From Lineus longissimus (Eukaryota; Nemertea; Pilidiophora; Heteronemertea; Lineidae), in assembly GCF_910592395.1 (NCBI RefSeq), contig NC_088315.1, positions 17,159,808-17,223,807 on the forward strand: DNA of 64,000 nucleotides, written 5' to 3'. A program made the position numbers and the translations under genes. Below are positions 47,414 through 57,837 of this stretch, one piece after another. The notes beneath the pieces are model-generated. The model was not told the origin of the DNA. It worked only from the letters and a program-made list of their open reading frames with translations, and searched no databases. Position 1 is the stretch's first letter, and each line of letters begins with the position of its first letter.

Positions 47414-48168
47414 ATGAAAACCGTGGTGTACATTAATTCCAGTGACTACCCAGAACAGAAATCACATGATTTAACCATACATCTTAACACTGAAATTCAG
47501 AATGTCATTAGCGTCAGTTTGACATTTGCAGGTATACCTTGTACATTCTACAACATAAGTGAAGCAAAACAAAATAACGAAATCAAGGTGCGTGAATTTT
47601 CAATAGATGCTACAGAGATTAAAATACCCGATGGCCTCTATGACCTAGAAAGCTTTTCAAAGACGTTTGCAAATGAATTGAAAGAAAAGAATTTAAGCAG
47701 AAATGCTGTTAAGTTTGATGTTGATGAACCCACTGGTAAGGCAGTAATGAAGGTTCTCAAGAAAAAAAATGAGGAGTTTTACCAGATTATGTTTTTTGGT
47801 AAAAGCAATGAATTATTTGGCTTCAAATCGAATGGCCTTATCCCATGTACCCAGTTTTATCAACAAATGGCGAGATTGTAAGCGAGAGGCCCATAAATTT
47901 TAGACCAATGGACTATTTTGTTTTCCACTGTGACATCATCAACAATGTAATGAGCAATGGCAAGCCATCAGATGTCTTAGCCATTAGACCAATAAAAGAA
48001 GCTAACTTTGGAGACATGATATCATATTCCTTTGGAGATAACATGGAAATTCCGTGCAAATCAAGTGTTGACAAGTTGAATATTCGCCTAACAGATGAAT
48101 ACAATGACATTATCGACCTTAATGGTTTTGATGTACAATACCAATTGACCTTTACTCACTGCGCCTGA
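47414..48168 (+). pseudogene. Penton-like minor capsid protein, copy 1 (frameshifted)
   Basis: Two overlapping frames (47414-47881 and 47845-48168) together match the intact 258-aa copy at 61512-62288. The break is near 47850. Single-jelly-roll pattern: SVSLTFAGIPCTFYNIS, DGLYDLESFSKTFANEL, KSNELFGFKS, VFHCDIINN, SDVLAIRPIKEANFGD, LNIRLTDEYNDIIDLNG. In Polintons this protein would fill the five-fold vertices. Confidence 0.7.
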
Positions 48169-48225
48169 TTTGTTACTCACTGCGCCTAACCTTTACTCAC
48201 TGTGGCTAATATTACACTAAACTAA

Positions 48226-48654
48226 ATGGCAGGCATAGCTATGATGATTGGTTCTGCGCTGGTGAATGGTTTAGCCTTCACCGGTTCTGGCTACCTTTTT
48301 AAATCACTAGACAAGAATGGCTACGAGGCTGAAATGAAGAGACATGATTTAGCGCAAGAGCAATTGCAAAGAGCATCAACAGAATGGGATGAGCGTAGGA
48401 AAAGTGCCATTGACTTCGTTAACCTTGAATTAAAGAGAGAACATGAAGCGGCAATTGACTTCAAAAATGCCGACGCCGCACTTTCAGTGTACAACAGTTT
48501 GAACCCACATAATGGAATTACCATTCCTAGACAACCGCAATTGAGCGACTACTACAAGCCCAGCGATGAAATGAAGAATTACGAATACCTTTGGATTATT
48601 TTAGGATTGAGCGGCTTGCATTGGGTTTGGGGATTTACTATTTTGTTGGAATGA
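48226..48654 (+). CDS. Coiled-coil membrane protein, copy 1
   Basis: The N-terminal hydrophobic glycine-rich stretch (MAGIAMMIGSALVNG...GSGYLF) is followed by a highly charged coiled coil (HDLAQEQLQRASTEW) and a DYYKPSDEMK motif, then a membrane helix. In copy 1 the helix is cut by a frameshift after LGLSGL; copy 2 (62322-62780) continues through it. Gene order relative to penton and ATPase is the same in both elements. Function unknown; virion membrane or core role possible. Confidence 0.6.
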   Translation: MAGIAMMIGSALVNGLAFTGSGYLFKSLDKNGYEAEMKRHDLAQEQLQRASTEWDERRKSAIDFVNLELKREHEAAIDFKNADAALSVYNSLNPHNGITIPRQPQLSDYYKPSDEMKNYEYLWIILGLSGLHWVWGFTILLE

Positions 48655-48681
48655 AGAAGAAAGACTAAGGAAGAAGAAAGA

Positions 48682-49296
48682 CTAAACGTGAATAAAACCA
48701 TACGGGTGTTCTAGTCTTATGATTAATTTAGATCCTTTCATCTTTTTAAGGACATCTATGTATTTTTGCCTCTGGTCTTTAGGAATAACACTATTTTCTT
48801 CTAAGGCGTCTTTCATTGCCGATTCATCCTTGTTGAAAAACAGGACTAAAACCCTTATGTTCTCTCTGAAGTCCTTAACAACAGAGTTGTACTTCTGAAC
48901 GAGTAACCAGACAGTCAGATTGTAGTGTCTACCGGAAAAGGCCAAGTTACATAACTCAGACACCTTCTTCTTTGTGTCTCTCAAATTAGCACAGTCGTCA
49001 ATGATGAATAATGTCTGTGATCCTTCGAAGGCCATGGTGGCAAATTGAAGCACAGGGTCTAAATTATTGGCTACAGCAATTGGATTGACAATGAAAACAT
49101 TCTTGTCTTCGTAAATCCATCTCCTATTGTACGTCTTGTTTCTGAAGTAAGTGGGACAGAAAATGATTATGTTCTGGAACTTATGACGATATTCCTTCTC
49201 TAAGAGGTCAAGAGCAAAATGGGTCTTACCGCAATTGGTGACTCCTGAAATTAACATGTTGTGTGGCCCGAAAACTAGTATGTCTTTTGCCTTCAT
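48682..49296 (-). CDS. FtsK/HerA-type DNA-packaging ATPase, copy 1
   Basis: 204 aa. Walker A GVTNCGKT (about 18-25), Walker B TLFIIDDC (about 94-101) and a downstream SGRHYNLTVWLLVQ sensor-like segment mark the A32-like packaging ATPase of Polintons and related DNA viruses, which pumps genome into the capsid. The frame is intact. The start codon is part of a CATTTAAATG palindrome shared head to head with integrase. Confidence 0.88.
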   Translation of the reverse strand: MKAKDILVFGPHNMLISGVTNCGKTHFALDLLEKEYRHKFQNIIIFCPTYFRNKTYNRRWIYEDKNVFIVNPIAVANNLDPVLQFATMAFEGSQTLFIIDDCANLRDTKKKVSELCNLAFSGRHYNLTVWLLVQKYNSVVKDFRENIRVLVLFFNKDESAMKDALEENSVIPKDQRQKYIDVLKKMKGSKLIIRLEHPYGFIHV

Positions 49297-49303
49297 TTAA
49301 ATG
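49294..49303. promoter_or_regulatory. CATTTAAATG divergent start palindrome, element 1
   Basis: CAT (ATPase start, minus strand), TTAA, ATG (integrase start) form a perfect 10-nt palindrome with only 4 nt between the two coding regions. Element 2 has the identical arrangement at 63424-63433. Confidence 0.85.
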
Positions 49304-50533
49304 AGTAAAACAGAACCAAAAGACCCAGACAAAGTCCAGTCGAACCCAGACACCATCGAACAGTCGAACCCAGACAACATCGAACAGTATCTGAGAGATT
49401 TGTACTACAATCCTGAAAGTCCTGTGGCTTACAGTTCATTAAGTAAGATATGGAAACAATTAAGGGAAGATAAAAAATTGATTGGACATCGTCCTGACGG
49501 ACATCGTCCTGAGAGCATAGCTCTTGAGAGCATAGCTCTGATCAGGTACAAGGAAGTAAAAGAATTTCTAGACACACTACCAACTCACCAACTACACAAA
49601 CCGGCCATTAAGAAATTTACGTTCCGAAAGACAATGGTATCTTACATCGATCAACAATGGCAAGCAGATCTTGTGGACATGCAAAAATTTGAGAAACAAA
49701 ATAAAGGCAACAGATTCATTTTGACAGTAATTGACCTATTCAGTCGCTATGCTTGGGCTATGGCCGTTAAGAGCAAGAGAGGAGAAGAAATCAGAGATGC
49801 ATTTAAAGTGATATTTGAGGAGGCTAAACCAGTTGTGGCGATACCAGAGAAAATCCAATTTGACGAAGGCAATGAGTTCTACAACCAACACTTCAAAAAA
49901 CTCTTGACAGAAAACAACATAGAGTGGTTCTCTACATTTTCAAGTAAGAAGGCAGCAGTTGTGGAAAGATTAAACAGAACTTTAAAGGATAAGATGTGGA
50001 AATACTTCACCGCAAAGGAAACTGACAAGTGGGTCGATGTCTTAGATGACTTGGTGAGCGGCTACAACAACTCATTTCACTCATCAATAGGGATGAAACC
50101 AATTGACGCCAGAAAGAGGGAGAATGAAGGAACTGTCTGGTACAACCTCTACGGCCTACATCTTAAAGAAACATTTGGAGATCCGAAGTACAAGGTTGGC
50201 GACAGCGTCAGAATTTCAAAGTACAAGACTATTTTCGACAAAGGCTACTTGCCCAATTTCAATGAAGAAGTATTTCAAATAAAACAGATAGTATTCACTC
50301 ATCCAATAGTCTACAAACTTGAAGATTACCAAAAGGAAGAAATTCAAGGATATTTTTACGAACAAGAATTAAGTTATGTTCCCAATCCTGACCAACTAGA
50401 GTACAAAATAGAGAAGATAATGAGGTACAAGACCACTAAAGGTAAAATATACGGATTAGTGAAATGGAAAGGCTACAGTGACAAATTCAATGAATGGTTG
50501 CCAATTTCAGACATAAAAAGCCTAAAAACATAA
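49301..50533 (+). CDS. Polinton integrase with C-terminal chromodomain
   Basis: 410 aa, intact. Retroviral-type integrase core with D123 (WQADLVDMQ), D188 (IQFDEGNEFYN) and E222 (AAVVERLNRT), 33 residues between the last two. The C-terminus has a chromodomain (about 365-408: KIEKIMRYK, YGLVKWKGYSDKFNEW), which could direct insertion to marked chromatin. It catalyses insertion of the linear element DNA with a short target duplication. The N-terminus contains low-complexity repeats (QSNPDTIEQSNPDNIEQ and GHRPDGHRPESIALESIAL); the second is encoded by the dispersed double-hairpin repeat at 49499-49523, and the same region differs in element 2. Confidence 0.9.
   Translation: MSKTEPKDPDKVQSNPDTIEQSNPDNIEQYLRDLYYNPESPVAYSSLSKIWKQLREDKKLIGHRPDGHRPESIALESIALIRYKEVKEFLDTLPTHQLHKPAIKKFTFRKTMVSYIDQQWQADLVDMQKFEKQNKGNRFILTVIDLFSRYAWAMAVKSKRGEEIRDAFKVIFEEAKPVVAIPEKIQFDEGNEFYNQHFKKLLTENNIEWFSTFSSKKAAVVERLNRTLKDKMWKYFTAKETDKWVDVLDDLVSGYNNSFHSSIGMKPIDARKRENEGTVWYNLYGLHLKETFGDPKYKVGDSVRISKYKTIFDKGYLPNFNEEVFQIKQIVFTHPIVYKLEDYQKEEIQGYFYEQELSYVPNPDQLEYKIEKIMRYKTTKGKIYGLVKWKGYSDKFNEWLPISDIKSLKT
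49499..49523 (+). repeat. Dispersed double-hairpin repeat, copy 1
   Basis: GGACATCGTCC, TGA, GAGCATAGCTC-type unit (GGAC/GTCC and GAGC/GCTC stems) inside the integrase N-terminal coding region. Partial units flank it (49484-49498 and 49524-49538). Confidence 0.8.
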
Positions 50534-50557
50534 AGGATAAAATCTTTTTATCCTTTA
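50531..50557. repeat. Perfect 12-bp hairpin before the HNH gene
   Basis: taaaggataaaa / ttttatccttta with loop tct fills the space between the integrase stop codon (in its first bases) and the next ATG at 50559. Confidence 0.9.
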
Positions 50558-50558
50558 A

Positions 50559-51380
50559 ATGGAGAGTCAAATAATAGTGAACAACTATGGTACAGTAAAT
50601 GTTTATCAGTATCCTGTTAATCAGTATCAACCAGTAGTTTCAGGACCTACATTTAAATGTGCTAAATGTCATGTAACAAAGCCTGAAAGTCAATTTGAAA
50701 AGAACAGACGTAATAAATTCCTGGATTATTGTAAAGCATGTGGTACGTTAACAAAGACATGCTGTAAATGTGGAAAAGTGAAATTACTAAGCATTGGTGA
50801 ATTCGGTAAAGAAGGAAAAAGAGGTGAATGTAGATCTTGTTTTAATTCATGCCAAAAAGGTTATCTCAATGAGAATGGTAATAGAGACAGGCATAAAATA
50901 AGGGTAGGTTTAGACCGTATTTCTAAAGGAGAGTTAACTGGTTACTCAGATTTGAAATCATCATCATCATTTAATCTAGGTTGTTCCAATGATTTCTTCA
51001 GGGATTGGTTAAACTACCAAAGATCTATTAATCCAATAATTGAAGAGGAGTTGGATCATGTTCTACCAATCAAGGAATTCAAAGATCACCCAGAACTGTG
51101 TTACTCTTGGTTTAACATGCGGCCAATGTCTAAAACACAAAACAGACAGAAAAGTGCAACAGTCGACTGGAGCATTTTCAAAGAGCAATTGGATCGCTCA
51201 ATTAACTTTATGATCAATAAGCATAATGAAAACTGGCTTGATTATCTAGACGTGATAGAAGAGTGGAAAAGGATAACAAGCAAGTATTTTGGGGGTTACC
51301 CCCAGTTTTACAATACGTTTCTACTTAACGATATGTTTCTACTTAACGATAATTTGAAATTAAATAACAGTATGTTTTAA
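50559..51380 (+). CDS. HNH-type nuclease-like protein with zinc ribbon
   Basis: 273 aa. The N-terminal zinc module has CAKC...YCKAC and CCKCGK...CRSC pairs (about 34-110). The C-terminal half has an HNH-like treble clef: LDHVLPIKEF, then a conserved N in WFNMRPMS and NRQKS. HNH proteins cleave DNA and are often carried by mobile introns, phages and large DNA viruses. No intron is seen here. The frame ends in a duplicated VFLLNDMFLLND-type tail from a DNA tandem repeat (51317-51350). Perfect palindromes lie on both sides, suggesting a cassette. Role in the Polinton is unknown; genome processing or competitor exclusion are possible. Confidence 0.7.
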   Translation: MESQIIVNNYGTVNVYQYPVNQYQPVVSGPTFKCAKCHVTKPESQFEKNRRNKFLDYCKACGTLTKTCCKCGKVKLLSIGEFGKEGKRGECRSCFNSCQKGYLNENGNRDRHKIRVGLDRISKGELTGYSDLKSSSSFNLGCSNDFFRDWLNYQRSINPIIEEELDHVLPIKEFKDHPELCYSWFNMRPMSKTQNRQKSATVDWSIFKEQLDRSINFMINKHNENWLDYLDVIEEWKRITSKYFGGYPQFYNTFLLNDMFLLNDNLKLNNSMF

Positions 51381-51623
51381 AATCAATTTAAAAAGAAAAT
51401 CAATCTAATGATGGAGACCAGTAATAGACTAAATCATAATTTAATGACAAAAAAATTACCTACACCAGAGGATTTAAGGGATAACTTCCGACTGGTGTCA
51501 CCATTACTGGTGTAACCACATTTTTAAAGTAAAAACTTTATTGTACATTGGATTATTGAACGTTATTGTAGTAAATGTTAATTTATGTGTACATTAGATT
51601 GATTTTCTTTTTAAATTGATTTT
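51379..51623. repeat. Perfect 32-bp inverted repeat after the HNH gene
   Basis: Arms 51379-51410 and 51592-51623 are exact reverse complements (core aaaagaaaatcaatctaatg). The left arm starts within the HNH stop codon. The 181-nt interior has ctacaccag and two ctggtgt repeats and no gene. Confidence 0.92.
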
Positions 51624-51636
51624 TTAATCTGAATAA

Positions 51637-51849
51637 ATGAATAAAACTTGGGGTTACACAAAACGACCACGTAATTGGAAAGAAAGATTAGAACAATTTC
51701 ACAGAAAATTAGAGACAGAAGAGGCAAAGTTGGAGACTGTGCCCGAAAAACCTTTAAAATTTACTGTACTCCAAAAACCTGTAGTGTCTGTAAGATCAAC
51801 ACCAAACACTAGAAATGTCAGAGCAACTGATTCTAGTTATTCCCACTAA
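51637..51849 (+). CDS. Small basic Polinton protein, 70 aa
   Basis: Start in aataaATG, charged and helical at the N-terminus (RPRNWKERLEQFHRKLE), Ser/Thr-rich at the end. Stop codon four bases before the next ATG. Not recognised. Confidence 0.45.
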   Translation: MNKTWGYTKRPRNWKERLEQFHRKLETEEAKLETVPEKPLKFTVLQKPVVSVRSTPNTRNVRATDSSYSH

Positions 51850-51853
51850 TTAA

Positions 51854-52506
51854 ATGGACGGAGACAACAAGGTTTATCCAGATTTGAGTCATTTAAACTC
51901 TGAAAGTCATTTAAACTCTGAAAGGGCTGAAAATCACGCAGAAAGTAACCCTCAGGCTTTCAGACTACAACAAATATGTGAGGTTAAGAGTTTCTTAGAA
52001 AGCGAGATTGAATTTAGAAGAAAGATATTAGTACAAAAAAGCATTTAGCGCAATTACTGGCATTAGCCACTTCCTTAATTTAACTAGCATAGCAGCTGGC
52101 TCAGTTGGTGTCTGCATTAGCTGGTGTAATCACCGCACCAATAGGTTTTGCACTTGGTGGAGTGACCATTGGAAGCGCCATTATCTCCTCAGCCCTAAGT
52201 TGGAAGAAAAAAAATATCCTGAAGATAATTGAAAAACATGAGAAGATTGGAATGTTGGCAATTTCAAAACTTAACTCCATCAATGATCTGGTAAGTAAGG
52301 CCATGAGTGATTCACACATTTCAACAGATGAGTTTACTTTGATTCTCAAAGAAAAGGAAAAATACATTGCCATGAAAAATTCCATCAGAAAAAAACAGAG
52401 GGAGGCAAGTTCAGCTGTTGATGTGGAATCTTTAAAGAAGACTTTTTTAGAAGAAGGAAAAAAACTGGCACAAACAGAGATGATAGAGAAACTGAAGTCA
52501 CAGTAA
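51854..52506 (+). pseudogene. Membrane-insertion/coiled-coil Polinton protein (two frameshifts)
   Basis: A first frame (51854-52048) ends in an amphipathic helix (VKSFLESEIEFRRKI). The next intact part (52105-52506) starts with a long glycine-rich hydrophobic segment (APIGFALGGVTIGSAIISS) and a helical tail with KHEKIGMLAISKLNSI. The space between reads on in another frame with more hydrophobic sequence, so this is one gene with breaks near 52040 and 52105. Similar helix-hydrophobic-helix proteins are, from memory, commonly found beside Polintons of invertebrates; function unknown. A tandem tcatttaaactctgaaag duplication lies in its 5' coding part. Confidence 0.55.
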
Positions 52507-52664
52507 TTAACCACCATTATCACCACTACCCGCCACCATTATTGCCATTATTGGGAGACAACAGTCTTACTGCATCAGCATTACTGCCATCAGCATTATT
52601 GCCATCAGCACCCCCGATGTATGTTGAAAATTTAATTTAATAATTTTGTTTACTCTAAATAGAA
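52507..52664. other. Intergenic spacer with tandem repeat
   Basis: Contains (cagcattactgccat)-type repeats (about 52573-52612) and an AT-rich stretch before the polymerase start. No gene. Confidence 0.6.
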
Positions 52665-55600
52665 ATGGTTGATAGAAATGAGAAAATACACTGTTCAACA
52701 TGTAACAAGGAGATATCCTACAGCAATCTTTCAGCACATAGGAAAACCAAAGGTCATCAAATGGAGTTATCAAGACAGTCAGACTCGCGTTCACTGCGTT
52801 TACCTAACCCTAGTACAGTAAATGTTAATTTAGGTCCACTACAAGATACTAAGAAACTTGAATTCGAGGCTAAGGAATTGGAGAGCATAAAGAATGTGAA
52901 GGATATTGAAGTGGTAAAAGAATTTGGTAAGCCAGTCGTTACCATTCGTCTGAAAATTAGCAAACCGGCAAAACACGTTTACGAGTACAGAGGTAAACTG
53001 GAAGAAATTATCTTCAAGCTCACTGATTACCATCATAAAATAAGTATTTCAGTTAAAGCTGAATTTGACAGATCTGGCGAAAAGGCTATCTATCCTATTC
53101 AATCTCCCATGGAAAGCATAATTTCAAGAAACCAGACAATTTATACCCTAACCAGTCAATTGAACTACATAAAGGACGCGATTGAGGAACGATACTTCGA
53201 AGGAAGCGGCCTGAGTTTAAATGAAATAATGTCGTGCGATCTTACAATATGTTCCTACAAGAAATGTAAAGGCGGTCACTACACTAGTTTACCATTCCGA
53301 ACTAAAGCTGTCATTAATGTGAAATCAAATGATGAGAAATGTTTTCTTTGGAGTCTTTTGGCTGTCAAATACAAAAACGACATAAACGTCACTGAAATCT
53401 ATCCCAATCAAAACGAGGAAAGCTCAATAAAGATCAAATCCTTTCCTGTGTGCGTTCAAAAGGATATCCCTAAGATCGAACAAGACAATAATCTCAAGAT
53501 TAATGTGTTCAAGTTAGAGAACGAATGGGCTAAAAGCATTTATGCCGCGAAGCTAGAACCACTCTATCTCTCTAAGAACCACGATGATGATGATGTTATC
53601 GATCTGTTGTATTTCAATAAACATTTCATGTACATAAGAGACATAAATCTATTCTTCAAGACTGACAGGAATAGTGTATTCATTTGTAGGAGATGCATGA
53701 ATTACTTTTACAAGAAATCTACACTAGAAAGACATAAATTGAAATGTGGACAACATGATTACTGTAAGATCAGTCTGCCTCAACCGAATAGTAAATGGTC
53801 ACAACTTAAGTTTGAAAAGCACTCATTCAAGAACAGAGATCCCTTTGTAATCTATGCTGATTTCGAAGCGATAAGCACAACAGTCAATGATAATGCAACT
53901 CGGACAGAATTTAGAGAGCAGTGCTCGACTTCAAATGATACCGATACTACTGGTACCACTAAAAAACTATTCAAACAGATTGCGTCAGCAGTTGGAGTTT
54001 ACGTTCACTCTGACTATCCACAAATCTACACCAGTGAGTATCTCTGTCACAGGGGTGCTGATGTAGTTGATGTTTTCTGTAACTGGTTACTCAGAATGGA
54101 AGAGACGTTCTCAACTCTACTGAACTGCAACATTCCTCTCATCATGACAGACGAAGATTTGGTGAGATATTCCCAAGAAACAAACTGTTACTACTGCAAT
54201 AAATTTTTAGGTGAGGACAGAATTTAAGATCACAATCACTACAATGGAAAATACAGAGGTGCTGCTCACAACCCTTGCAACTTGAACGAGAAGAAAGCCA
54301 TGTTTGTCCCAGTGTTTTTTCACAATCTCAGTAATTACGATGCTCACCTCTTCATCAGAGATTTGATGTCTAGATCACACAAGAAACTGAAGCTTCTTGC
54401 TAAAAACGCAGAAGAGTACATTTCATTTGAGTTCGGTTGTTTTAAGTTTTTAAACTCTTACAGATTCTTACAGTCTGGCTTGGACAACATCACCAAATCG
54501 ATGGAAGATGGAGACTTTAAGATAACAAGACAGTCTTACCCCAATCCTGACGATTTTAAACTATTGAGGAAGAAAGGATCGGTGCCTTATTCATTTTACA
54601 CGTCACATGAAAGTTACAGTTACTCACTTAGAGAAGTCTATGTTCTTTGATGAATTGAAGAATGAAATGGCGGATGATTCAGTTTACCTAAAAGCCAAAG
54701 ACATATGGGATCATTTCAAGATCAGAAATCATGGAGAGTTCATCGACCTGTATCTAAAAACAGACGTTATTTTGTTAGCTGATTTATTCGAGAAATTCAG
54801 GGACGTTAATTTAAAAAAATTTCAGATCGATCCTTGTCACTGCTATTCAGCACCTGGCTTGACCTGGTTGGCCGGATTGAAACACACAGACATAAATCTC
54901 GAACTTCTTACCAATACCAATATTCTACTTACTTTTGAAAAGGCAATAAGAGGTGGAATTTCAGGTGTGATGGGAACAAGACATGTCAAGGCAGATGAAC
55001 ACCACAAACTACTCTACATAGACGCAAACAATCTCTATGGCTGGTCTATGATGGAAAGTCAGCCTTACGGCAGTTTTCAAATGTTTGACGGTAATGATAC
55101 CATGAACAAAGCAAACATAACTGATCAGAAGATCATGTCAATTCCTAAAGACAGTAAAGTAGGATATTTTTTCGAAGTAGATTTGGCTTATCCAGAGGAA
55201 ATCAAGTTCAAGTCAAAGAACTTTCCATTCTGTCCAGAATCGCTTTTCATAGACGACGACGAATTAAGCCCTTACCAGAAAGGGTTACTTGGTGACGAGA
55301 AGAGGTCAAGGGTAGAAAAATTGATCCTCACACAGAAGGACAAGACCAACTACATTGTGCATTACAGACTTTTACAGTTTTACTTGAAGCAAGGAATGAC
55401 ACTAAAAAAGGTCCATTCTGTCATCAGTTTCAAACAATCAAAGTGGTTGAAATCATACATCGGCTTCAACACTAAAAAGAGGATGGCTTCTACTACTGAT
55501 TTCGAGAAAGATTACTTCAAATTAATGAACAATGCTTTCTACGGAAAGACATGTGAAAACGTAAGGAACAGGGTAGAAATTGAACTGGTGACAGATGGAG

Positions 55601-56347
55601 AAAGTGCCAAGAACTTCATGGCAAGTCCCAGGTTTACATCGATTAACATCTTTGACGAAAGTAGCGCGACAATTTGCATGAGGAAAACATCAATGAAGTT
55701 CAACAAGCCAATCTACATAGGAGCTGCAGTACTGGAGTTGTCCAAGCTGCTGATGTATGAATTCTACTACAGCATACTTCAACCTTACTTTGGTGAGAAA
55801 AACCTAGAACTTCTTTATTTGGACACGGATTCTTTCGTTTTGAAGATCAAAACCGACGATTTAACAGCAGACCTCAAAGGGTTAAAGGATCACTTCGACT
55901 TCAGTAATTACCAAAAGGATCATCCTCTTTACGACACTAGCAAGAAGAAAGTGCCAGGCTACTTTAAGGATGAGCTGGGAGGAGACGAAATGATAGAATT
56001 TATTGCACTTAGGAGTAAGATGTATGCGTACAGAACCAAGACTACGTCTGGAGAGCAAGGCTCGACTAAAAATTCAGAATCAAAGAAATTGAAGGGAATC
56101 GCTAGGAATGTAGTGAAGAGGTCTATTACATTTGATGACTACGTTGATTGTCTTGAAAACACTAAGACTTTTAATCACAAAATGCGTCATCTGAGGTCAG
56201 AAAAGCATCAAATGTATCTGGAAGAGATTGATAAGAAAAGCATAAGCCCTTTCGATGACAAGCATTTCATCTTGAGGATGGCATCTCTACACTGCCTTTC
56301 GGCATGTACTATGACAAATACATTGATTACAGTGATTTAATGAGTGT
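52665..56347 (+). pseudogene. Polinton protein-primed DNA polymerase B (three lesions)
   Basis: Replicates the linear element genome by protein priming. In order: N-terminal C2H2 finger (C10, C13, H26, H32), a second zinc-like CRRCMNYFYKK...H..C, Exo I IYADFEAIS (about residue 397), Exo II FHNLSNYDAH, Exo III YLKTDVILL, then palm motifs YIDANNLYGWSM, KLMNNAFYGKT and YLDTDSF (about 55818-55836), with downstream LRSKMYAYRT. Lesions: in-frame TAA at 54225-54227, a frame change near 54620, and a frame change near 56275 that swaps the C-terminal codons (the other frame ends at 56347). Start context atagaaATGG. Probably inactive as is. Confidence 0.88.
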
Positions 56348-56396
56348 TTAACCTTAATTAAATCACTTTAATTAAATCACTGTAATTGAATAGAAA

Positions 56397-57292
56397 ATGG
56401 ACTTCATAATTTTTAAGAATGAATGCGATGAAACCATATTTGAGCTTAACTTAACAGACCCATTGAACATAAAATCGATCACTTTGAAAACGGTAGCGTT
56501 TAACAATTCGTGGTGGACAAGCGATATGCTACCAGCACGTGCCCAAGTATTCATGTTTCTTTACGAAGAGTTTGAATATGATAAAAAACTGTAACCTTAA
56601 TAGAACAGTGCATTGAAGACCTTAAACATACACCCATTACGACGCCAGATGAATTTTGTTTGAATTTTTTAAATAAAGATTTTATCAGTGCAATAAAAAA
56701 AACCAGACAATCTACATTTCCACTCTCTTGACATTTTAGTTTAAGTTCGTTTTGTGAGGTATGGCAATCATACATAAAAGAAAACGGAATAAGCTATGTG
56801 AAAATTTACTGTGACAAAAATTGCATAGTCATTGAACTTACAGAGGACAAATACTTTCACCTTAATAACATATTTTATGGTATTGTAAATGTTACACCAG
56901 CTGCCAAAACATTCTCCTCAATCTTAACCAATGTGGTAAATGAATTGTTCGGTTTCAAACAAACAAAATTTGAACAAAAAGGAAAATACTACTCCACCAA
57001 GCCACTTAACTTTTACAGAACAGAGCTATTCTTAAGATCAAATTTGGTTGACAAAACTAAGACCCTCTACAACAATAAACCTTCTGACATTTTATGTATC
57101 GTTCCTGTTGAAGATGGTGATCAGGTACAATACCAGAGATATGAACTCAATTGTAAGAAAATAGTAAACAAAAAATGTACAAATCAAGTCAAATTTGAAA
57201 TCACTGATGAGAATGGTAAAATAGTTAATTTCAGAGGGAGCTCAGTTACTTTAAATTTTTCACTTGAAACTAAGAATAGTGTGTTTGAGTAA
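56397..57292 (+). pseudogene. Second penton-like jelly-roll protein (frameshifted)
   Basis: It follows the plan of the penton-like gene at 61512: an N-terminal ITLKTVAFNNSWW segment in the position of SITLTFAVIPCTFYN, then LFGFKQTKF, LNFYRTELFLRSN, KPSDILCIVPVEDGDQVQY and VKFEITDENGKIVNFRGSS in the positions of the penton's LFGMKS, NHFVFHCD, SDVLTTRPIKEANFGD and LNIRLTDEKGDIIDLNG. Frame breaks lie near 56590 and 56730; the last part (from about 56734 to 57292) is open. Placed after polymerase, away from the other capsid genes. It may form a distinct vertex or a fibre-base protein. Confidence 0.55.
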
Positions 57293-57342
57293 TTCTTGTT
57301 GTATCACTTGAATAAATTCTTGTTGTATCACTTGAATAAATT

Positions 57343-57837
57343 CTACTCCATTAAACTAAGATTACATGTTTTAGGAGTTGTGTAACACCCTTCTGGTTTA
57401 CTACCCTTAAATTTGCTTCCTTCTGGTTTACTACCTACTTGAAGCCTGTCTCGTACTTTCTTGTTAGTTTTAATCTTAGGATAGTAGTAAATGATTACTG
57501 CAAAACCAAATGCAGCTAAAATGACATACAGTGTTGTACTCCCGGAACTTCCAGTATTTTCAGGCTGATCGAGCTCTGGATCGAGATCTGCTCTTTGGAC
57601 TTTGTCCGAATTGATATCAGTACTTTCAGTATTTTCAGGCTCTGGTCCGGGTTCATCGTCTTTCAAAGTAAACCTCTCCTTTTTTGACTTCTTGAATTCC
57701 TGAGATCTTTTACCTAATTCTCGAGACCATGCAATTTGTTTTTCTGATCTTGCTCTCTTAAGGGGCTTTTCACTGTCCGTCACTCGAGCTATGCTCTCGG
57801 TCTCTGCTCTCTGGACTTTGTTCGGATCCACTTCCAT
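57343..57837 (-). CDS. Basic single-pass membrane protein, 164 aa
   Basis: Start in attaaATGG. Lys/Arg-rich first half (KRARSEKQIAWSRELGKRS), acidic middle, one membrane helix (TTLYVILAAFGFAVIIYYY), and a repetitive tail (GSKPEGSKFKGSKPEG). Two copies of an NKVQRA/DKVQRA segment come from degenerate double-hairpin repeats at 57784-57826 and 57568-57609. Function unknown. Confidence 0.5.
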   Translation of the reverse strand: MEVDPNKVQRAETESIARVTDSEKPLKRARSEKQIAWSRELGKRSQEFKKSKKERFTLKDDEPGPEPENTESTDINSDKVQRADLDPELDQPENTGSSGSTTLYVILAAFGFAVIIYYYPKIKTNKKVRDRLQVGSKPEGSKFKGSKPEGCYTTPKTCNLSLME

